64,000 bases of DNA from Cladophialophora immunda (GCF_000835495.1 NW_015622542.1:558001-622000); one strand, 5' to 3'; counted from the first letter of the stretch, positions 1 through 12,101 are shown. Numbers and translations: made by a program. Notes: generated from the sequence alone by a model not told the origin.

Positions 1-267
1 TTGGGAGCTGAGATGGTCCTAGTCGGCTGGCCATACACGTATTGATTGGTTCTTGGAGGAGAAGAAAGCGTCAGCAATACACTCAAAGCGCTGTGCGACG
101 ATTTGACATTGCATCTTGCTGGCGTCGAATCGATTTCGTCAGCTCATCTCAACCGGCCAGTGCTTGTCCGGGAGGACAACCTGTAGTATGAAAACTAGGG
201 AGAGCAAGAACAAGTTGCTCAGAATGTCCTTAACCGGGACCCAGTCAGTCACACGTATCTCGTTAGG

Positions 268-2085
268 TCACTCCCTCGATTTCGGCCTGTCAATGTCGGT
301 CCATCGAGGAATCCGGCATGTCTCGCATTTTTCCAACTCGGGGGTATTGTCCGGGTTGATGTGCAGCCAAATTTCCCCTTCGCCTGAACGCTGGAGCTTC
401 TCCCAGTAACGCTTCCTCGCCCCGGGCGTGAGCCGTTTGCGGGCCTCGTGCTGAACCCTCAACCGCACCGCCGTCCATTTCTTGTTCGGCCGATGCTCTG
501 TGGGCAAGTCATCTAGCGCAGGAAGGTCCAATACCTTCTTTTCCCTCATCCGCCTAAGGAAAGGCTGCTCGTAGTGCACCTCCTGGGGCATAACGTGAGC
601 CAGGAATTCCAGCGATGCATCGATGTTCACGTCGACGGCGCGGACAGGGTCAATGGTAGTCTTCATCAGGTAGCTGGCCAGCTGAGGGTACAGGATGCAG
701 AAGTCTGATTGAGAGATGTGTACAGTTCCACGGACAGTCAGTAGCCACGCTGGATGTCCCGTTTCCAGGGCCTCCATCGTCACTGTCTTTGCCACTTCGA
801 AATTGTCTGGCCAGTACATGAAGGCCTCCGAATTGATCCCTAGAAGCGGGACTCGAATGCGGTTTTCTCGCTCTTCGGCAGTTGGCCGCACCGGCATGCC
901 CCAGATATCGTAGATAATCCCCTGTGTGATGTATTTGTACCGGTGTTTCTGTCGTAGGACCTCAACAGCCGTAGTTGCTCCAAAGGAATGTCCCACCATG
1001 GTGACCCCCTCGGTGAAGAAACGATCTTGCCATGACGACCACTCAATGCCATCCAGACCGATCTTTGAAGCACCGATTGCGGGCTTGACCCGCAGGTTCC
1101 TCGCTGCGACCTTGTCGCCATTACCCGCACATATCTCTTGCATGACCTGGTAGGCCTCGTCAATCTCAGCTAGCCGCAGATCAACCTGGGCATTGCGCAG
1201 TTTATGGTCCACTTGGTGCCCGGGGGTTGTGTCGTACTTGTCGCTTTTTGCGAAAATGAAGTCCACAGTATCGTAGGGCTTCTTGGCAGCCTTTTTCTCG
1301 TGCTCTACATTTCCGTCGGCCTCTGTACAGTACCGGCTTCCTGGTCCAACAGCAGAGTGATTGACCATGGTTCTCGGCCCGCTTCCATCCCGATGTTCGA
1401 GAGCCACCACCACAAAGCCATGGCTGGCAAACTCCCCGCAGACGGATGAGTAGCACGTCCTTGTCCCTCCCAAGCCGTGACTGAAGATTATGAGAGGGAA
1501 CTTGGGCTTCTGGGGTCCTTGTGCAGGTGGTTTCCCCTCTTCATCCACCGCCTTCCGCCGGCCTGTGGAAGCTTCTCCGTGGGGAGGCCAATGGTCTGCA
1601 AGTCTTGCATTTTTGTATGCGGGGATTTTCGTATACCAGGTTGTACAGAAGAAGAAAGCCATCATCAAGTGCTCCGGAAGATTTGCGAAACGCCCGTAAC
1701 CGCGGCTCGTCTGATCTCTAGGTCGGGTCAGCCAGGTCGGGCGAAATCTTTGCATGGTGGACGGAGCATCGACGTTGTACTTGACATTCAGGTGGGCAGG
1801 ATAATAGATTGTCATCAACACCGTCTCGAGGGTAAGAGCGCGGACGCCATGCCGCTTGATATCCGAGAAAGTCCTTGGGTTCCGAGCCGGCACTTCAATG
1901 TCGATGATTCCAACCTCGTACGGGCCAGCATAATGCGGTAGCTTGCCATAGAAGGGAACTTTGTCCCTCAAGCCCTTCGGCGGTCTTGCCTTGGGTTTTT
2001 GTTTGTGAGGCACCCCCTGAGGCCTCGTCTTATGATGTCTGGGATGGCCGAGAACAAAGTCCGGAAAGATGGATTCGGCAGGCAT
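268..2085 (-). CDS. PAF-acetylhydrolase-like serine hydrolase
   Basis: Alpha/beta-hydrolase of the platelet-activating-factor acetylhydrolase type (PF03403), 605 residues in one exon. Family members cleave short or oxidised sn-2 acyl groups from phospholipids. Visible in the sequence: the oxyanion strand SHGLGGTRTCY, the nucleophile motif GHSFGA with Ser near residue 367, a following Asp (IYDIWGMP) and the catalytic His in TVHISQSDF, so the triad looks intact. No signal peptide is evident, which suggests an intracellular enzyme. I start at the first in-frame ATG (MPAESIFPDF); the frame is open further upstream but has no ATG. It is longer than animal PAF-AH (about 440 aa) because of a basic N-terminal part and an extended C-terminus. 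Family assignment is firm; substrate unknown. Confidence 0.85.
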   Translation of the reverse strand: MPAESIFPDFVLGHPRHHKTRPQGVPHKQKPKARPPKGLRDKVPFYGKLPHYAGPYEVGIIDIEVPARNPRTFSDIKRHGVRALTLETVLMTIYYPAHLNVKYNVDAPSTMQRFRPTWLTRPRDQTSRGYGRFANLPEHLMMAFFFCTTWYTKIPAYKNARLADHWPPHGEASTGRRKAVDEEGKPPAQGPQKPKFPLIIFSHGLGGTRTCYSSVCGEFASHGFVVVALEHRDGSGPRTMVNHSAVGPGSRYCTEADGNVEHEKKAAKKPYDTVDFIFAKSDKYDTTPGHQVDHKLRNAQVDLRLAEIDEAYQVMQEICAGNGDKVAARNLRVKPAIGASKIGLDGIEWSSWQDRFFTEGVTMVGHSFGATTAVEVLRQKHRYKYITQGIIYDIWGMPVRPTAEERENRIRVPLLGINSEAFMYWPDNFEVAKTVTMEALETGHPAWLLTVRGTVHISQSDFCILYPQLASYLMKTTIDPVRAVDVNIDASLEFLAHVMPQEVHYEQPFLRRMREKKVLDLPALDDLPTEHRPNKKWTAVRLRVQHEARKRLTPGARKRYWEKLQRSGEGEIWLHINPDNTPELEKCETCRIPRWTDIDRPKSRE

Positions 2086-3378
2086 TTCGACGATGACGAT
2101 CTGTCTTTGTGATTGTCGGTCCAGGACAGTATCTCTATCAGGGTGGGAACAGATGAGCTGTGGCCACCTTTTAGCATGACTGGACAATAAAGTTTCGCGG
2201 GAAGGGGACGTGCGAAGTGCTGCTGAATAAGTCGAGGGCGTCCATCAGATAGAGAAGAGGAGGAATTGGCAATGACGGGAAAGTCGGAGCCAATGACATC
2301 ACTGCCCGTTTGGTCATGGCTGACACGTGCTCTGGCTATACTGTCCCAAAGAGGAAACAGCACAAGGACCTCAAAGCAACAATCAGCCGTTATATAATAT
2401 ACCTGCATTTTGGGGCAAGAGTGCTCCCAAATGCATTGGTGCTGACAAGACATCAGATAGCCGCTGGATCCCTTCCCCTCATTTCTGCCCCAAGCCAACT
2501 AAGTCCATTCGACAATTTGCCGGTCAGAGGTATCGCGCTCTGCTTGATCAGAGTGTAGAGCCGTTCCCGTCATCCGAACTTGATCGCCGCCCTGCACCAT
2601 TGAAAGCTAATTGCCAGTGGTTGCAGAGGTCCTGAACCTGCAGTGGGATAGGAACCTAGCCCGCCGGCTCCGATCGGAGCCACATGCCCTGCCGTAGAGC
2701 GCATGCGGCTTGTTTCAGAGCCGCTTCAATGTTCAAAACTAACCTCATTTGAGGATCAGATAGCAGGGATAACGGCTCAGATGCCTCCAGGTCGAGCCCA
2801 GCAATCTTGAAAACACATTTCAAGGAAGCACAGATTCCGCTGACTTCACACCGACCTGGACAGCTTCCAAGGTTGACCTGCGTCCACATTCGCACGTGTG
2901 CTGTGAATGGTTCAAGTCGGAAGATGGCTTCAACCGCTAGATATACACCACTCAGATGAGCCATATATATTCGATGCAGGTAGCGAAAATCACCGTCCTG
3001 AACCGCTGGTGGTTCCAAAGAGTCGATTGGGGGATGGGCGGACAGGTAGCTTGATCCTGATATGCCCCGATGACATGATCAAAGCTGATTGCCTCTCATT
3101 CCACCCATATCTTCATGGCTGTGCATTCCTTGGGGCATGAAATGTCTTAGATCTTGATACGAACGACCTGAAACCCTCGGATCCCGGGGAAGAATCTCGG
3201 TTCTCGGAACCGAGGGGTGAACGCGCGTGAGGATCGTAGTCGGAGACCACGAGACTAAATTTTGCCGCATTCATGCCCGAGATGATCGGAATTGTGCCTT
3301 CCCCATGTGAAATGTTTTTCCGTTGTAGGTGTTGGAGATATCCAGAGGGTTTCAATAATAAGAATGGTCCTCGATAGT
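2086..3378. other. Intergenic, no gene seen
   Basis: About 1.3 kb between the hydrolase start and the 3' end of the Zn2Cys6 regulator. It holds only short frames without motifs. It should carry the hydrolase promoter and the regulator's 3' UTR. I recognise nothing else. Confidence 0.6.
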
Positions 3379-5591
3379 TCACCTTTCAACCGTGGGGCGT
3401 GAGAATAAAGGGCTGTAGGGAAGCTGGTTGGAGGTATTTTCGAGCCCTGTGAGGGAATACTCCAGATTTTGCCGAGCAGCTTGCACAGACTTGGAGGTCT
3501 GAGGTAGTTCCGCAAGGCACTTGAGGAGAGTCCCATTCAGGTATTTGTACGCCTCCCATTTGATCTGGCCCTGTCGGTACTGTCTGCTGACGACTTTCCC
3601 CATAAGCTGGGCTGCTGCAACGACATGATGTGGATATGGGTCGAGAGCGACAAATGATGCAGTGGCCTTCTGATCCGAGTTGGAGTTTTGCGCTCCCATG
3701 GTCGAACCTCCTTGGTGAGATCCAAAAACTGTATATTTGCTCTCCAGGCCAAATTTCAACGCACTGAAAACCTGATGTTCGGCCTCGAGTTTTATGTCTG
3801 TCAGTTGCGAGAGCAGATCATCGCGCTCCGCAACCTCAAGTGCGTCGACAAGAATCAAAATGCCCATGTAATAATGCAGCATAAGTTCGTACCAATTCAG
3901 CTTCTCCACCTGGCCGAGGAACGGGAGTCGTCGTTCACAATCGTTCAAAAGTGGTCGAAAGGTGACTCGAAATATCTCGATGGCTTCAGTAAATGATGTC
4001 CAGGCTCGAAGCACCTTCTCATCTTCGGAACCTTCCCGGAGTGCTTCCTTCAAGACAGAAATCATCTTCCACACATACAGCTTTGTCGCAGCCGCCGCAG
4101 CTATGGCTTGTAGGACTTCATCCTCTGTCATTGAGAAGGGGTTCCTTCGCCAATCTTCGGTTCTTGTGTGGAAGGATCCGGCACCCATTCTGAGCGTCCG
4201 CCAACAGGATTCGGTGTCTGCGCCATGCAGTCCCGACGTCAGTGTCGATCTCAGATTCAGTGTGAGCGAGGAAGATGTGTCGAACGTCAACGCTGCCCAG
4301 TAAGCCCGGGCTTCAGTCCGCAAAAAGCTGTCCGAGAGTCTTGAACTTGCCGCAGGGCTTGTCAATGGGTCGGACGCTTGCGCCACCATGGATCCACTAA
4401 ACTGGCAATTGCGCTGCCCCTCACGAAGTCGTTGGATCTGTTGCAACGCGGCTTGGACACAAAGTTGACCTGATAAGCCGTCCATCTCCTCGTCTTCCGA
4501 TATTCCCACTGGGACCGGTGTCAAGGAGAAGAGAAATAGTGTCAGAGCAGAACGATACGACACACGGTTGACCACCTTCAGCATATCCCTGCGTGACCTG
4601 CGCCAGAACTCTCTCACAATGTGTTCAGGCAGAATACCTGCTCGTTCAGCCGGTGGAATAAGATGGAACCACCGTGCCGCGAATGACCGTTTGGCATGCC
4701 TCAGGGATTGGTCAATCTGGTCCCACCTCAGTTGTGTGTGACGAGGTGACTGGGCATTACAGAGCTGATTCCGTGTTCCCCAGTCACCGAAGATAGACTC
4801 GTCCAGTTCGGAAAAGTACCCACTGGGAGGGGAGATAATACTAGAGTTGGGGTCGGCACTGACAAAAGTTAGCTTGATGCAGTGGTTGAAAATTCCGTCG
4901 GTCCATACACCAAAGCGCATGCGTGTCTCCCCATCCAAAAGCCAAAGACATTGTCGAAGCAGCTTTCATAGATTCGCTCAAGCCAGTCACCAACCGATGA
5001 TGTTGTGCATTCAAAAGGTGGAGTCAGCGGAATATACGAAGCGGGAGCGGCAACTATGCTGGGTGACTCGGTCGAGAGACTTCTGGGGCATTAATCAGTG
5101 GTAATGTTGCTTCAAGTCTGGGATGCACGCACCGAACATGATCCGGAGCACCTTGGAAGGCAGATTCGGAATGGGCTACCCACGCATCATTTTCCGCGTC
5201 ACGCTGTCGAGCTTCTGGGGACAGTGACGATTGCTCCGAGGATACTGTCTTCAAGGGAGGAGTTCGAGCCTTCCGCGGACCTCGACCACCGGCCTTTTTG
5301 GCATTATTCATCCACTGAGAAACCGCAGGTAAGCTTTTCTTCTCTTCTCCCGTTTTCGTCTCTCCTCGTATAGCATAGCTGGGACAAGCCAGAAAGGCAC
5401 AGCTAATCGCAACCTACCTCAAAAGTGCATGGTCGTTTCCGACGTCTGCATCTCGAGCAAGAACCCGACCACCCCGGCTTCCCAGGCCCAGAGCCAATGC
5501 GAGCGGCATCACAGGCCAGTCGAGAATGGCGACAAGCATCGCAGCTGGAGAACTGTGTCCTCCGAGGGATGGGATCGACGGTAGTCTGCAT
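3379..5591 (-). CDS. Zn2Cys6 fungal transcription factor
   Basis: Spliced regulator of 669 residues. Exons: 5591-5418, 5314-5133, 5082-4909, 4858-3379; introns of 103, 50 and 50 nt with GTAGGT, GTGCGT and GTATGG donors, all in phase. Residues about 17-56 form the binuclear zinc cluster: CDAC, then six residues to the third Cys, a 17-residue Gly/Pro-rich loop, then CSRC and CRRRKRPC. The loop is longer than the usual 5-12. The next exon continues TFEWMNNAKK, typical right after the cluster. The middle part (FDNVFGFWMGRHAC) and the long C-terminal region match the regulatory domain of fungal C6 regulators. It is nuclear by inference. It sits on the same strand as fumarylacetoacetase, so a role in aromatic catabolism is possible but unproven. 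Confidence 0.8.
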
Positions 5592-6253
5592 CCTGAAGAA
5601 GAGGAAGGGCAGGTCAGAGATCGCTTCGCATGCCGGCGCGATGCGTTCTCACGTTGCGAACTGGGCCAGATTAATGGAGAAAGAGAAGGTCCACCGGGAT
5701 GGAGAGCGAAAAAAAGTTCCCGTAAGTCAGCAACGCGCGGAGCAAGTTGAGTCCAACCCCAGAGGCGTTAGCTAGACTAGACCCTGCAGCCGCTACAGCA
5801 GCTCGCCAATGTCGGGGGTCGCGCTGAATCTTCGGGGGGAGTTGGGTGAGGCCACGAGGGCGGCAGCGGGGTGAATTCGGAATGCCGTCGTCGTCGACTC
5901 TCTTTCACTGCCTGTTCAGCCTGAAGAGGTGCGGACCAAAGGGAAGTGATGGGAGACCTGAGTGATATGTCAGCTTGGCCCTGTACCGCGTACTGTGTTA
6001 TAGGCGGCGTATGAGAGGCGCAGCGATGAAGTCATCGCTCATCTCATCAGCTGCGATTTTCTCAATGCGCGCGCAGGTGCGTTTGGTCTGCCGTAGTTGC
6101 GCTTTATCATCTAATGATCTGCTGTATCATCCTCTTCTCCTTGGGAGAGAAGACCGTGTGAAAGGGAAGACTCAAGACTGGTGCAATATTCTGCCTTATC
6201 TACTGGGGATATTGTATTCTGTTGCCACGGCATTAGCCTCTCCCTGGCTAGTA
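5592..6253. other. Intergenic, no gene seen
   Basis: About 660 nt between the 3' end of fumarylacetoacetase and the start of the Zn2Cys6 regulator. It must contain the regulator's promoter. No convincing frame or motif was found. Confidence 0.55.
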
Positions 6254-7643
6254 TTAAGCAATCGGCGCGTCAGGTCCCACCAGCTTCCCACGACACTCGC
6301 CAAACCCAAGCACTCGCCGCCCAGTCGAGTCTTCACACCACGCCGACAGGATGATAGAATCGCCGTCTTCGAGATACCCTAATTTTCCACCTCCCTCCAG
6401 GGCGATGGGCTGACTGGCGTGCTGTGTCGCCTCAAAGAGACACCCGAGCTCGAACTTCTTGCCCGTCTTCTCGTCTTTGGCGTCGCCCGAGACGGTACCC
6501 GTGCCCATCAAGTCCCCCGTGCGTAGTCCGCAGTTTGCAGACGCGTGGTGGGTGATCTGCTGGTAAGGGGTCCAGTACAGGTAGCGCAGATTGCTGGTGC
6601 AGATCTGTTGTCGCTTGCCGTCTCGCTCGAGGGAAGCCGCGAGTTTGATGTTGAAAGTGCCGTGCTCGAAGTCCTTGAAGCGCAGGTGCTCCAGCGGTCG
6701 AATCTCGTGCTTCGGCGCACACTGGAACGCTTTCAGCGCGTCAAGGGTGATGACCCACGGAGAGATGGTGGTGCCGAAGGACTTCGAATTGAACGGCCCC
6801 AAGGGCGGCATCTCAAAGATCTGGATGTCCCGACTGGACCAGTCGTTCAGCAACACAAACCCAAAGATGTGGTCTTGCGCATCGTCCACTTTGATTGTCT
6901 CGCCATAGGGGACCGGTTTGGACACGATGTAGCCCATCTCAAGCTCGAAATCGATGAATTGGGACAACCCGTATGTGGGTTCCTTTGTCCCCGCTTTCCA
7001 ATACACGCCTCTCGGTCGACGGACCAGAGATGGTGATGGAATGACACTGGATGCGCGGCCGTTGTATGCCGAGGGCGCATGATAGAAGTTCTCTGGAACT
7101 TTGCTGTTGGTTATAGGCATGCACTTGGGGGGCATTCAGCAAAACGCTTTTGAGACAGACGGAAATGCAGTGGACTCACGTTCGTGCAATGCTCAAGCGA
7201 GCAGAAGAAGTCGGTGTACTCCGGAATGGCCACCGGCAGATGCATCTTCACCTCCGCCAGCTTGTGCAGGCAGGATTCTGAGATCTTGCCATTTTTGCAG
7301 CCAGAGATGATGTGCTCGCGCGCGGCAGTCCTAGTCTTCGCCGGGAGAGCTGCAAATGCGTTCAACGCTGCCTATCAACCAATCAGAGCCGGCCATACCT
7401 CCCTCCGAGGCGGCCTCGTCTGTGCTGCGGATGGGAATGATATGTCCATACCTGGCCAAGGGCATCGGTCACCGAAGCGTCTTGGAAGAAGCCGGATTTA
7501 CTGAGTGCGCGAAGATCCAGAGCAAAGTCGCCAATCGCAGTTGCACACCGCGGAGTCGGATCCTCCTTTGTCGAGAACACTCCGAAGGGGATGTTGTCCA
7601 AGGTAAAGGGCGAGTCGGGCGAGATGTTGGACAGCGAGCCCAT
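6254..7643 (-). CDS. fahA: Fumarylacetoacetase
   Basis: Final enzyme of phenylalanine/tyrosine and homogentisate breakdown: fumarylacetoacetate to fumarate plus acetoacetate, in the cytosol. Exons 7643-7452, 7371-7180 and 7123-6254; introns of 80 and 56 nt, both phase 0; 417 residues, the normal family length. The N-terminal domain begins MGSLSNISPDSPFTLDNIP. The catalytic domain shows the metal ligands expected for the family: Asp in PEYTDFF, the two Glu of FELEMGY and Asp in LNDWSSRDIQ, followed by PLGPFNSKSFGTTISPW. All key residues are present. In Aspergillus the gene clusters with homogentisate dioxygenase and maleylacetoacetate isomerase; neither is seen here. Confidence 0.95.
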
Positions 7644-8549
7644 GTTTCTTTATGTGTCTGGGGTTCGAGCGTTATTAGTGCAACCCAGGATGATGTCCCA
7701 GACCTCGTTTTCCCGAGGGGAATGAAAGGTCTTCTTATACCTTTGATGGATTGGCCGCATGCCCTTACTCCCCTTCCAACCCTCCATCCATCCACCGCAT
7801 GGCTCAGGCCCTCCACACCGACATTCGCGGGCCCCGGCCTTTATGAATGGCCACTCCAGTCCACCGGGCAAGTATGTAAGCCGCATGCCAAAGTGTGGAG
7901 CAGCCAATCAGGCGCAGTTGAGAGTCGGTTCCGATTTCACCACCTGTCGTACGACTTCCGAGCGTTGCAGGACAGGAGCTTCGCTACCGATGGTCAAGAA
8001 CGGAGCCTTGTTTTTTCTTGCACCTTGCTGTCTGCCCCGCGAGAGTTTCTTTTTGAGTCGAGGCCGCGGAAGCTCTGGGTCATGGTGGCACGGGACATGC
8101 GAGCGATGTGAATCTGCTCGACGGACTTTGCGCGGATAAGGTGGTGCAAAAGTCCCACCGAAGCAAACCAGCACGGCATGAGGTTGTGGTCAAGGGGGCA
8201 TGAGATGGGAGTACGTGCATGAGAGCCCTAGATGGTACACACTCTCACAGCCACACGCAGGCTCTGGGACAATGGTTAGTTGCTCCCGTACTTCACCACG
8301 ACGAACGAACGCAGAGCGTCTTGAGTCCTTCAGGGGATCCGATGAGGTACAAACACTTCCCACTACCGGTGTCTCTCCTTGTTTGGCACAGCAGCCGGCT
8401 TGCGCGATGAGAATTCAGCCACTTGCTGTCAAACCACACCGTGCAAGCACAGATCATTTCGAGGTCAAATACGTCGTTATTGGGATGTATCATCAGTCTC
8501 GAACTATGTGAACCCATAAAAAAAAAAACCTGGTACGCCTTCATGTTTC
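7644..8549. other. Intergenic, no gene seen
   Basis: About 900 nt upstream of fumarylacetoacetase and downstream of the GH76 gene, which reads towards it. An 11-base A run lies near 8518-8528, just past the GH76 stop. Frames crossing the region lack family signatures. Confidence 0.55.
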
Positions 8550-10232
8550 TCACGTTGAAATTTGCTGTAGATGAACTTGCCAATTCCATTGCGCTCGAAG
8601 GACCGCCAATCCTCCACTCTGCGTCTCGACTGTTCGTCCCCTTCCGCGATCGTTTCTGTCCGTCGTGTTCATGAACTGAGCTGGCCGCCGGTTCTCTCGA
8701 CCAGGGTTGAGGTAGTCATCTGCCCCGGGCGGAAGAACTGTACTCTCCTGGATCTCCGCCATCGTGTCTTCATCGGGTTCCTCGAAAGTCCACCACATGC
8801 CAAAGTGCCCGTCGGCATCTCGCGTCGCGGAGGCGGCGTTGGCATTGTGGGAAATCCACTTGTCATAAGCGGCGCAGCGGTTGAGGTGGTATCGATAGAC
8901 TGCTCTGTCGAAACCCGCGCTTTTATCTGTTGCTATGAACGCCTCTTCTTGTGGCCACAGCGGCCGACAAAATTCGATCAGGTGGTGGAAAAAGATGCCT
9001 TTGAACGTCTGGCCGTCTTGACTGCAATACCCGCTGTGGTCGCAGAATTCCTCGAGAATCCCTGCACGGCCCAATCCGCTCCAGGCTGGATGTGAGTTTG
9101 GCCATCCAGTCGCCCGCACTACACTCTCGACTAGAGCATGACCATCGTCCAAGTAGCTTCTGGCTCCAGTGGCTAACCACAAACCGCGGCTCGCGGATAA
9201 GACCACACCTTGGTTGTAGGTATACACCATAGGGTTGAGGTCGTCGCAGTGTCCAGTGCCTGGATCGACGGTCCCGTTGGGATATCGGCGCCAGCCAGTG
9301 ACGTGGAACCCGTCTTGATACAGACCAGACCTGGGATTGCGCATTTGGCTATCCATCAGCCATTTGTAACTCTTAATGGCGTTTTCCAAATACAAGGGAT
9401 CGTGAGGTTTGGAGAGGCCATCCCCGCCTGATACCAGATATGGCGAAGTGTTGTTGTCACCCGGGTGGTAGAGGTACATGGCAATGCTAGCCGCAGCAAA
9501 CAGTTCATTCGTGATGGCGTTCTTGTAGGGAGTTAGATATGGATTCCAATTCATCCCGCCTCCACAAAGGGATTCACCCCATCCCACAGACGCCAAGTCG
9601 TAGAAAATCCGAGCGCGGTGAGCGGCCATCGGGCTGATTTGAAGGCCATGCCACCCGGTCCCCGAATCGCCGCGTCGTCCAGACTGGAGGAAGTCCCAGT
9701 GCTTCAAAGTATACATTTCTGCAAATTTCAGGTTCTCGAGCCAGCCAAGAACAACCCAAAGCATATCATCATAAGCTTGATTTCGTAAAGCGAATGCATT
9801 CTCGCCAAAGTAGAAGACAGTCGTGTGCGCGTAATACCGATCCACGATATTCTGCCAGGAGAGCATGTCAGAGCAGGTGGCCATGGAAGACGCATCCAGC
9901 GAGGTGACAATGCTGGCGAGGGTGGCCGACACATGTGTCCCCATAACAGCAGAGGTCCAGTCAATCGCATCTGGCCATGTCCCTGTGAAAATGTCGAAGT
10001 AGGAGTCTTGCATAACATCCAGGGCATTCAACATGTCATGAAGAACTCCTGGCACGTTGTGTTTCCATAATGTCGTCTCATCCCCTCCTCTTGTCTCCGG
10101 TGTCAGCTCGTTCTGGCTGGAGAGACCGGCAGAGTATCTAACATATCCTCCATGCCCGACTCTTTCGATGGCCCCGCCGTTCGCAAGCCAGGTGGTTTGG
10201 AGGAGCAGGTGTAGCAAGACTATGACGCGCAT
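8550..10232 (-). CDS. Secreted GH76 alpha-1,6-mannanase-like protein
   Basis: Single-exon protein of 560 residues with a clear N-terminal signal peptide (MRVIVLLHLLLQTTWLANGG). The body is a glycoside hydrolase family 76 (alpha/alpha)6 barrel. The paired catalytic aspartates are in YDDMLWVVLGWLE, and KNAITNELFAAASIAMYL is the conserved family helix. GH76 enzymes act on alpha-1,6-mannose backbones; the fungal Dcw1/Dfg5 branch works on cell-wall GPI-mannoproteins. No hydrophobic GPI-attachment tail is seen at the C-terminus, so this member is probably freely secreted rather than a Dcw1/Dfg5 orthologue. Substrate is inferred from family. Confidence 0.88.
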   Translation of the reverse strand: MRVIVLLHLLLQTTWLANGGAIERVGHGGYVRYSAGLSSQNELTPETRGGDETTLWKHNVPGVLHDMLNALDVMQDSYFDIFTGTWPDAIDWTSAVMGTHVSATLASIVTSLDASSMATCSDMLSWQNIVDRYYAHTTVFYFGENAFALRNQAYDDMLWVVLGWLENLKFAEMYTLKHWDFLQSGRRGDSGTGWHGLQISPMAAHRARIFYDLASVGWGESLCGGGMNWNPYLTPYKNAITNELFAAASIAMYLYHPGDNNTSPYLVSGGDGLSKPHDPLYLENAIKSYKWLMDSQMRNPRSGLYQDGFHVTGWRRYPNGTVDPGTGHCDDLNPMVYTYNQGVVLSASRGLWLATGARSYLDDGHALVESVVRATGWPNSHPAWSGLGRAGILEEFCDHSGYCSQDGQTFKGIFFHHLIEFCRPLWPQEEAFIATDKSAGFDRAVYRYHLNRCAAYDKWISHNANAASATRDADGHFGMWWTFEEPDEDTMAEIQESTVLPPGADDYLNPGRENRRPAQFMNTTDRNDRGRGRTVETQSGGLAVLRAQWNWQVHLQQIST

Positions 10233-11029
10233 TTTGGGATCGTAAGTGTGAAAAGCATGATCGCCTATGGAGACCTGGTCAACCGGACGGGAAAGGGATA
10301 AAGATAAACGAGACGCTGAAAGCCAGAGAGAACGGGCATCTCAATCAATTCGACGAGGCAGAGGCACGAGAACAGGGCCTTGTGATCATGGTCGCCGGGA
10401 GGGTGCGAAGAATGAGGAGGACGGTGTCTTTCAGCGTGACCAACAGAATCTGCACTTGGGGTTTGGAGCGATGCCAGCCGGTCAGCAATAGGGCATTGTG
10501 GAGGCCAAGATTGGTAGCCCCTCGGCCCTGTAAGCGCGGGATCAGGGTTGGTGAGAAGAGATCGAATCGAGTTTGTTCCAGGCCCTGCAGGAACTGAGGG
10601 TTGCATGCAGCTGGGCGAAGTTTGAGAAGCACGTCATCCCTGTCACCACCGCCGCGTCTTGTATGTAGCGGTCAAGGAGTGAGGGGGGGCCAACTTCTGC
10701 ACCTCGAACCCCTCCTGTGTGCTCCGTAACGCTGTCAATGGCCACCGACCTGGCTCAAAGACTCAATCTCTCGTCGATCATCCCAAACAGACTGCAGACA
10801 AGACCACACAAGTACAACCCAATTGATTCTCTGTCTATCGAGTTTACCTAAGGACCAGACAGTCTCTCTAGTCTCTCTTCTTTCTGTCGCGCCGGTACCA
10901 TCTAAGACCCTCCCAGCCACTGCCTTGGTCTAAAGCAGATCGCACGACGCCTCACCTTCGCCGGTTGGAGGGAGCATTCCTCCTTTGCCTCCAGACTTGA
11001 CCGCCCTATAAAGCCTACCTCAGTCGTAC
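10233..11029. other. Intergenic, no gene seen
   Basis: About 800 nt holding the GH76 promoter and the 3' UTR of the downstream-facing reductase. Only short shadow frames are present. Confidence 0.55.
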
Positions 11030-12101
11030 TTAGCGGGAGAAATTGTCCAACGGCGCCTCATGTTTGATCTCCTCCCAAACCTTGTCAATGCCCTCACAAG
11101 CCTTGCTGCTCAGGGGTCCTTTTTCAATCCCTGTCAATGTCTGATCAAGCTGCTCTACCGTGCTTGCACCCACAATGATGGCATCCCCATGTTCTGGCTT
11201 CAACGGGCAGTTGTAGGTGACCCATCGGTAGGCGAGCTCAGCCCGTGAGCAGCCTTCGTCATTGGCGATCTGTTCCCATTTGGAAAGAGCCTCGAGGTAG
11301 GATGGCTTCATGTACATCTGGCGGTACATACCACCAAGGGCCTCTGGGCCGAAGCGGCCCGCGCCATCCTTGATCTGCTGGGCGGTCTTGGTGAGAAATC
11401 CTCCAGCAAGCGGCGAGTAGGCGTAGAACGCGATGCCTAGTTTTCTCAGCGTGGGAAAGAGCTCGGTCTCCTGCCGGCGCGCCACAGGAGAGTAGTTGCC
11501 CTGGTAGACGGTGGGGACGACATAGTTATTGGCTTTGCAGATGTCGTAGACTTTTTGGACGTCGGCAGGAGAGTAGTTGGATAGGCCGAAGCGCTTGAAC
11601 ACACCGGTCTTGTAAACCTCGTTGACGCCTGCCAGGGTTTCCTCGAGGGGCGTGGCGGCGTCGGGGCAGTGGATGTAGAAGATGTCGACCTGTGGGGAGA
11701 GTCAGTCCAGGCTGTCGAGACGAAAATATTGATGAACAAGGCGCTTCCCGCTTTGTGCAACAGACGAGCGATCCGGTCATCAAGAGAGGGTAGTGCTAAC
11801 TCACCTGCTTGACACCCAGCTTCTCCATGCTCTGCTTGGCCGAGTTGATAATGTTTTCTTTGGTCGCCCAACCCGGCTGCCATCCGCCCATCCACTTCGT
11901 GTCAATAATGAACTTCTCTCCAGCTTTGACCTCGCCAAGACGCTTCTCGGATTCGCCATATAGCTGGGCCGTGTCAAGAACCTTGCAGCCGTGAGCCTCG
12001 AGAGTAGAGAAGGACTTGTTGAGGTAGTCTTCAGCAATCCACGGGTCACGGTTGCCAAATGAGGCGGTGCCGAAGACGACCTTGATGCCTTGAGATGCCA
12101 T
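11030..12101 (-). CDS. Aldo/keto reductase, AKR7 (aflatoxin aldehyde reductase) type
   Basis: NADPH-dependent aldehyde reductase of 318 residues in two exons, 12101-11805 and 11689-11030, split by a 115-nt phase-0 intron with a GTGAGT donor and CACAG acceptor. The TIM-barrel tetrad is visible: Asp and Tyr in DTAQLYGESE, Lys in DTKWMGG and His in YIHCPDAATP. GLSNYSPADV and the C-terminal nucleotide-binding stretch AIIVGASTVEQLDQ are typical of the AKR7 group that reduces dialdehydes and other reactive carbonyls. Probably a cytosolic detoxification enzyme; the real substrate is unknown. Confidence 0.9.

Noticed and set aside
7356..8111. 251-codon plus-strand frame
   Set aside because: Overlaps the first exons and promoter of fumarylacetoacetase on the opposite strand, with no recognisable domain.
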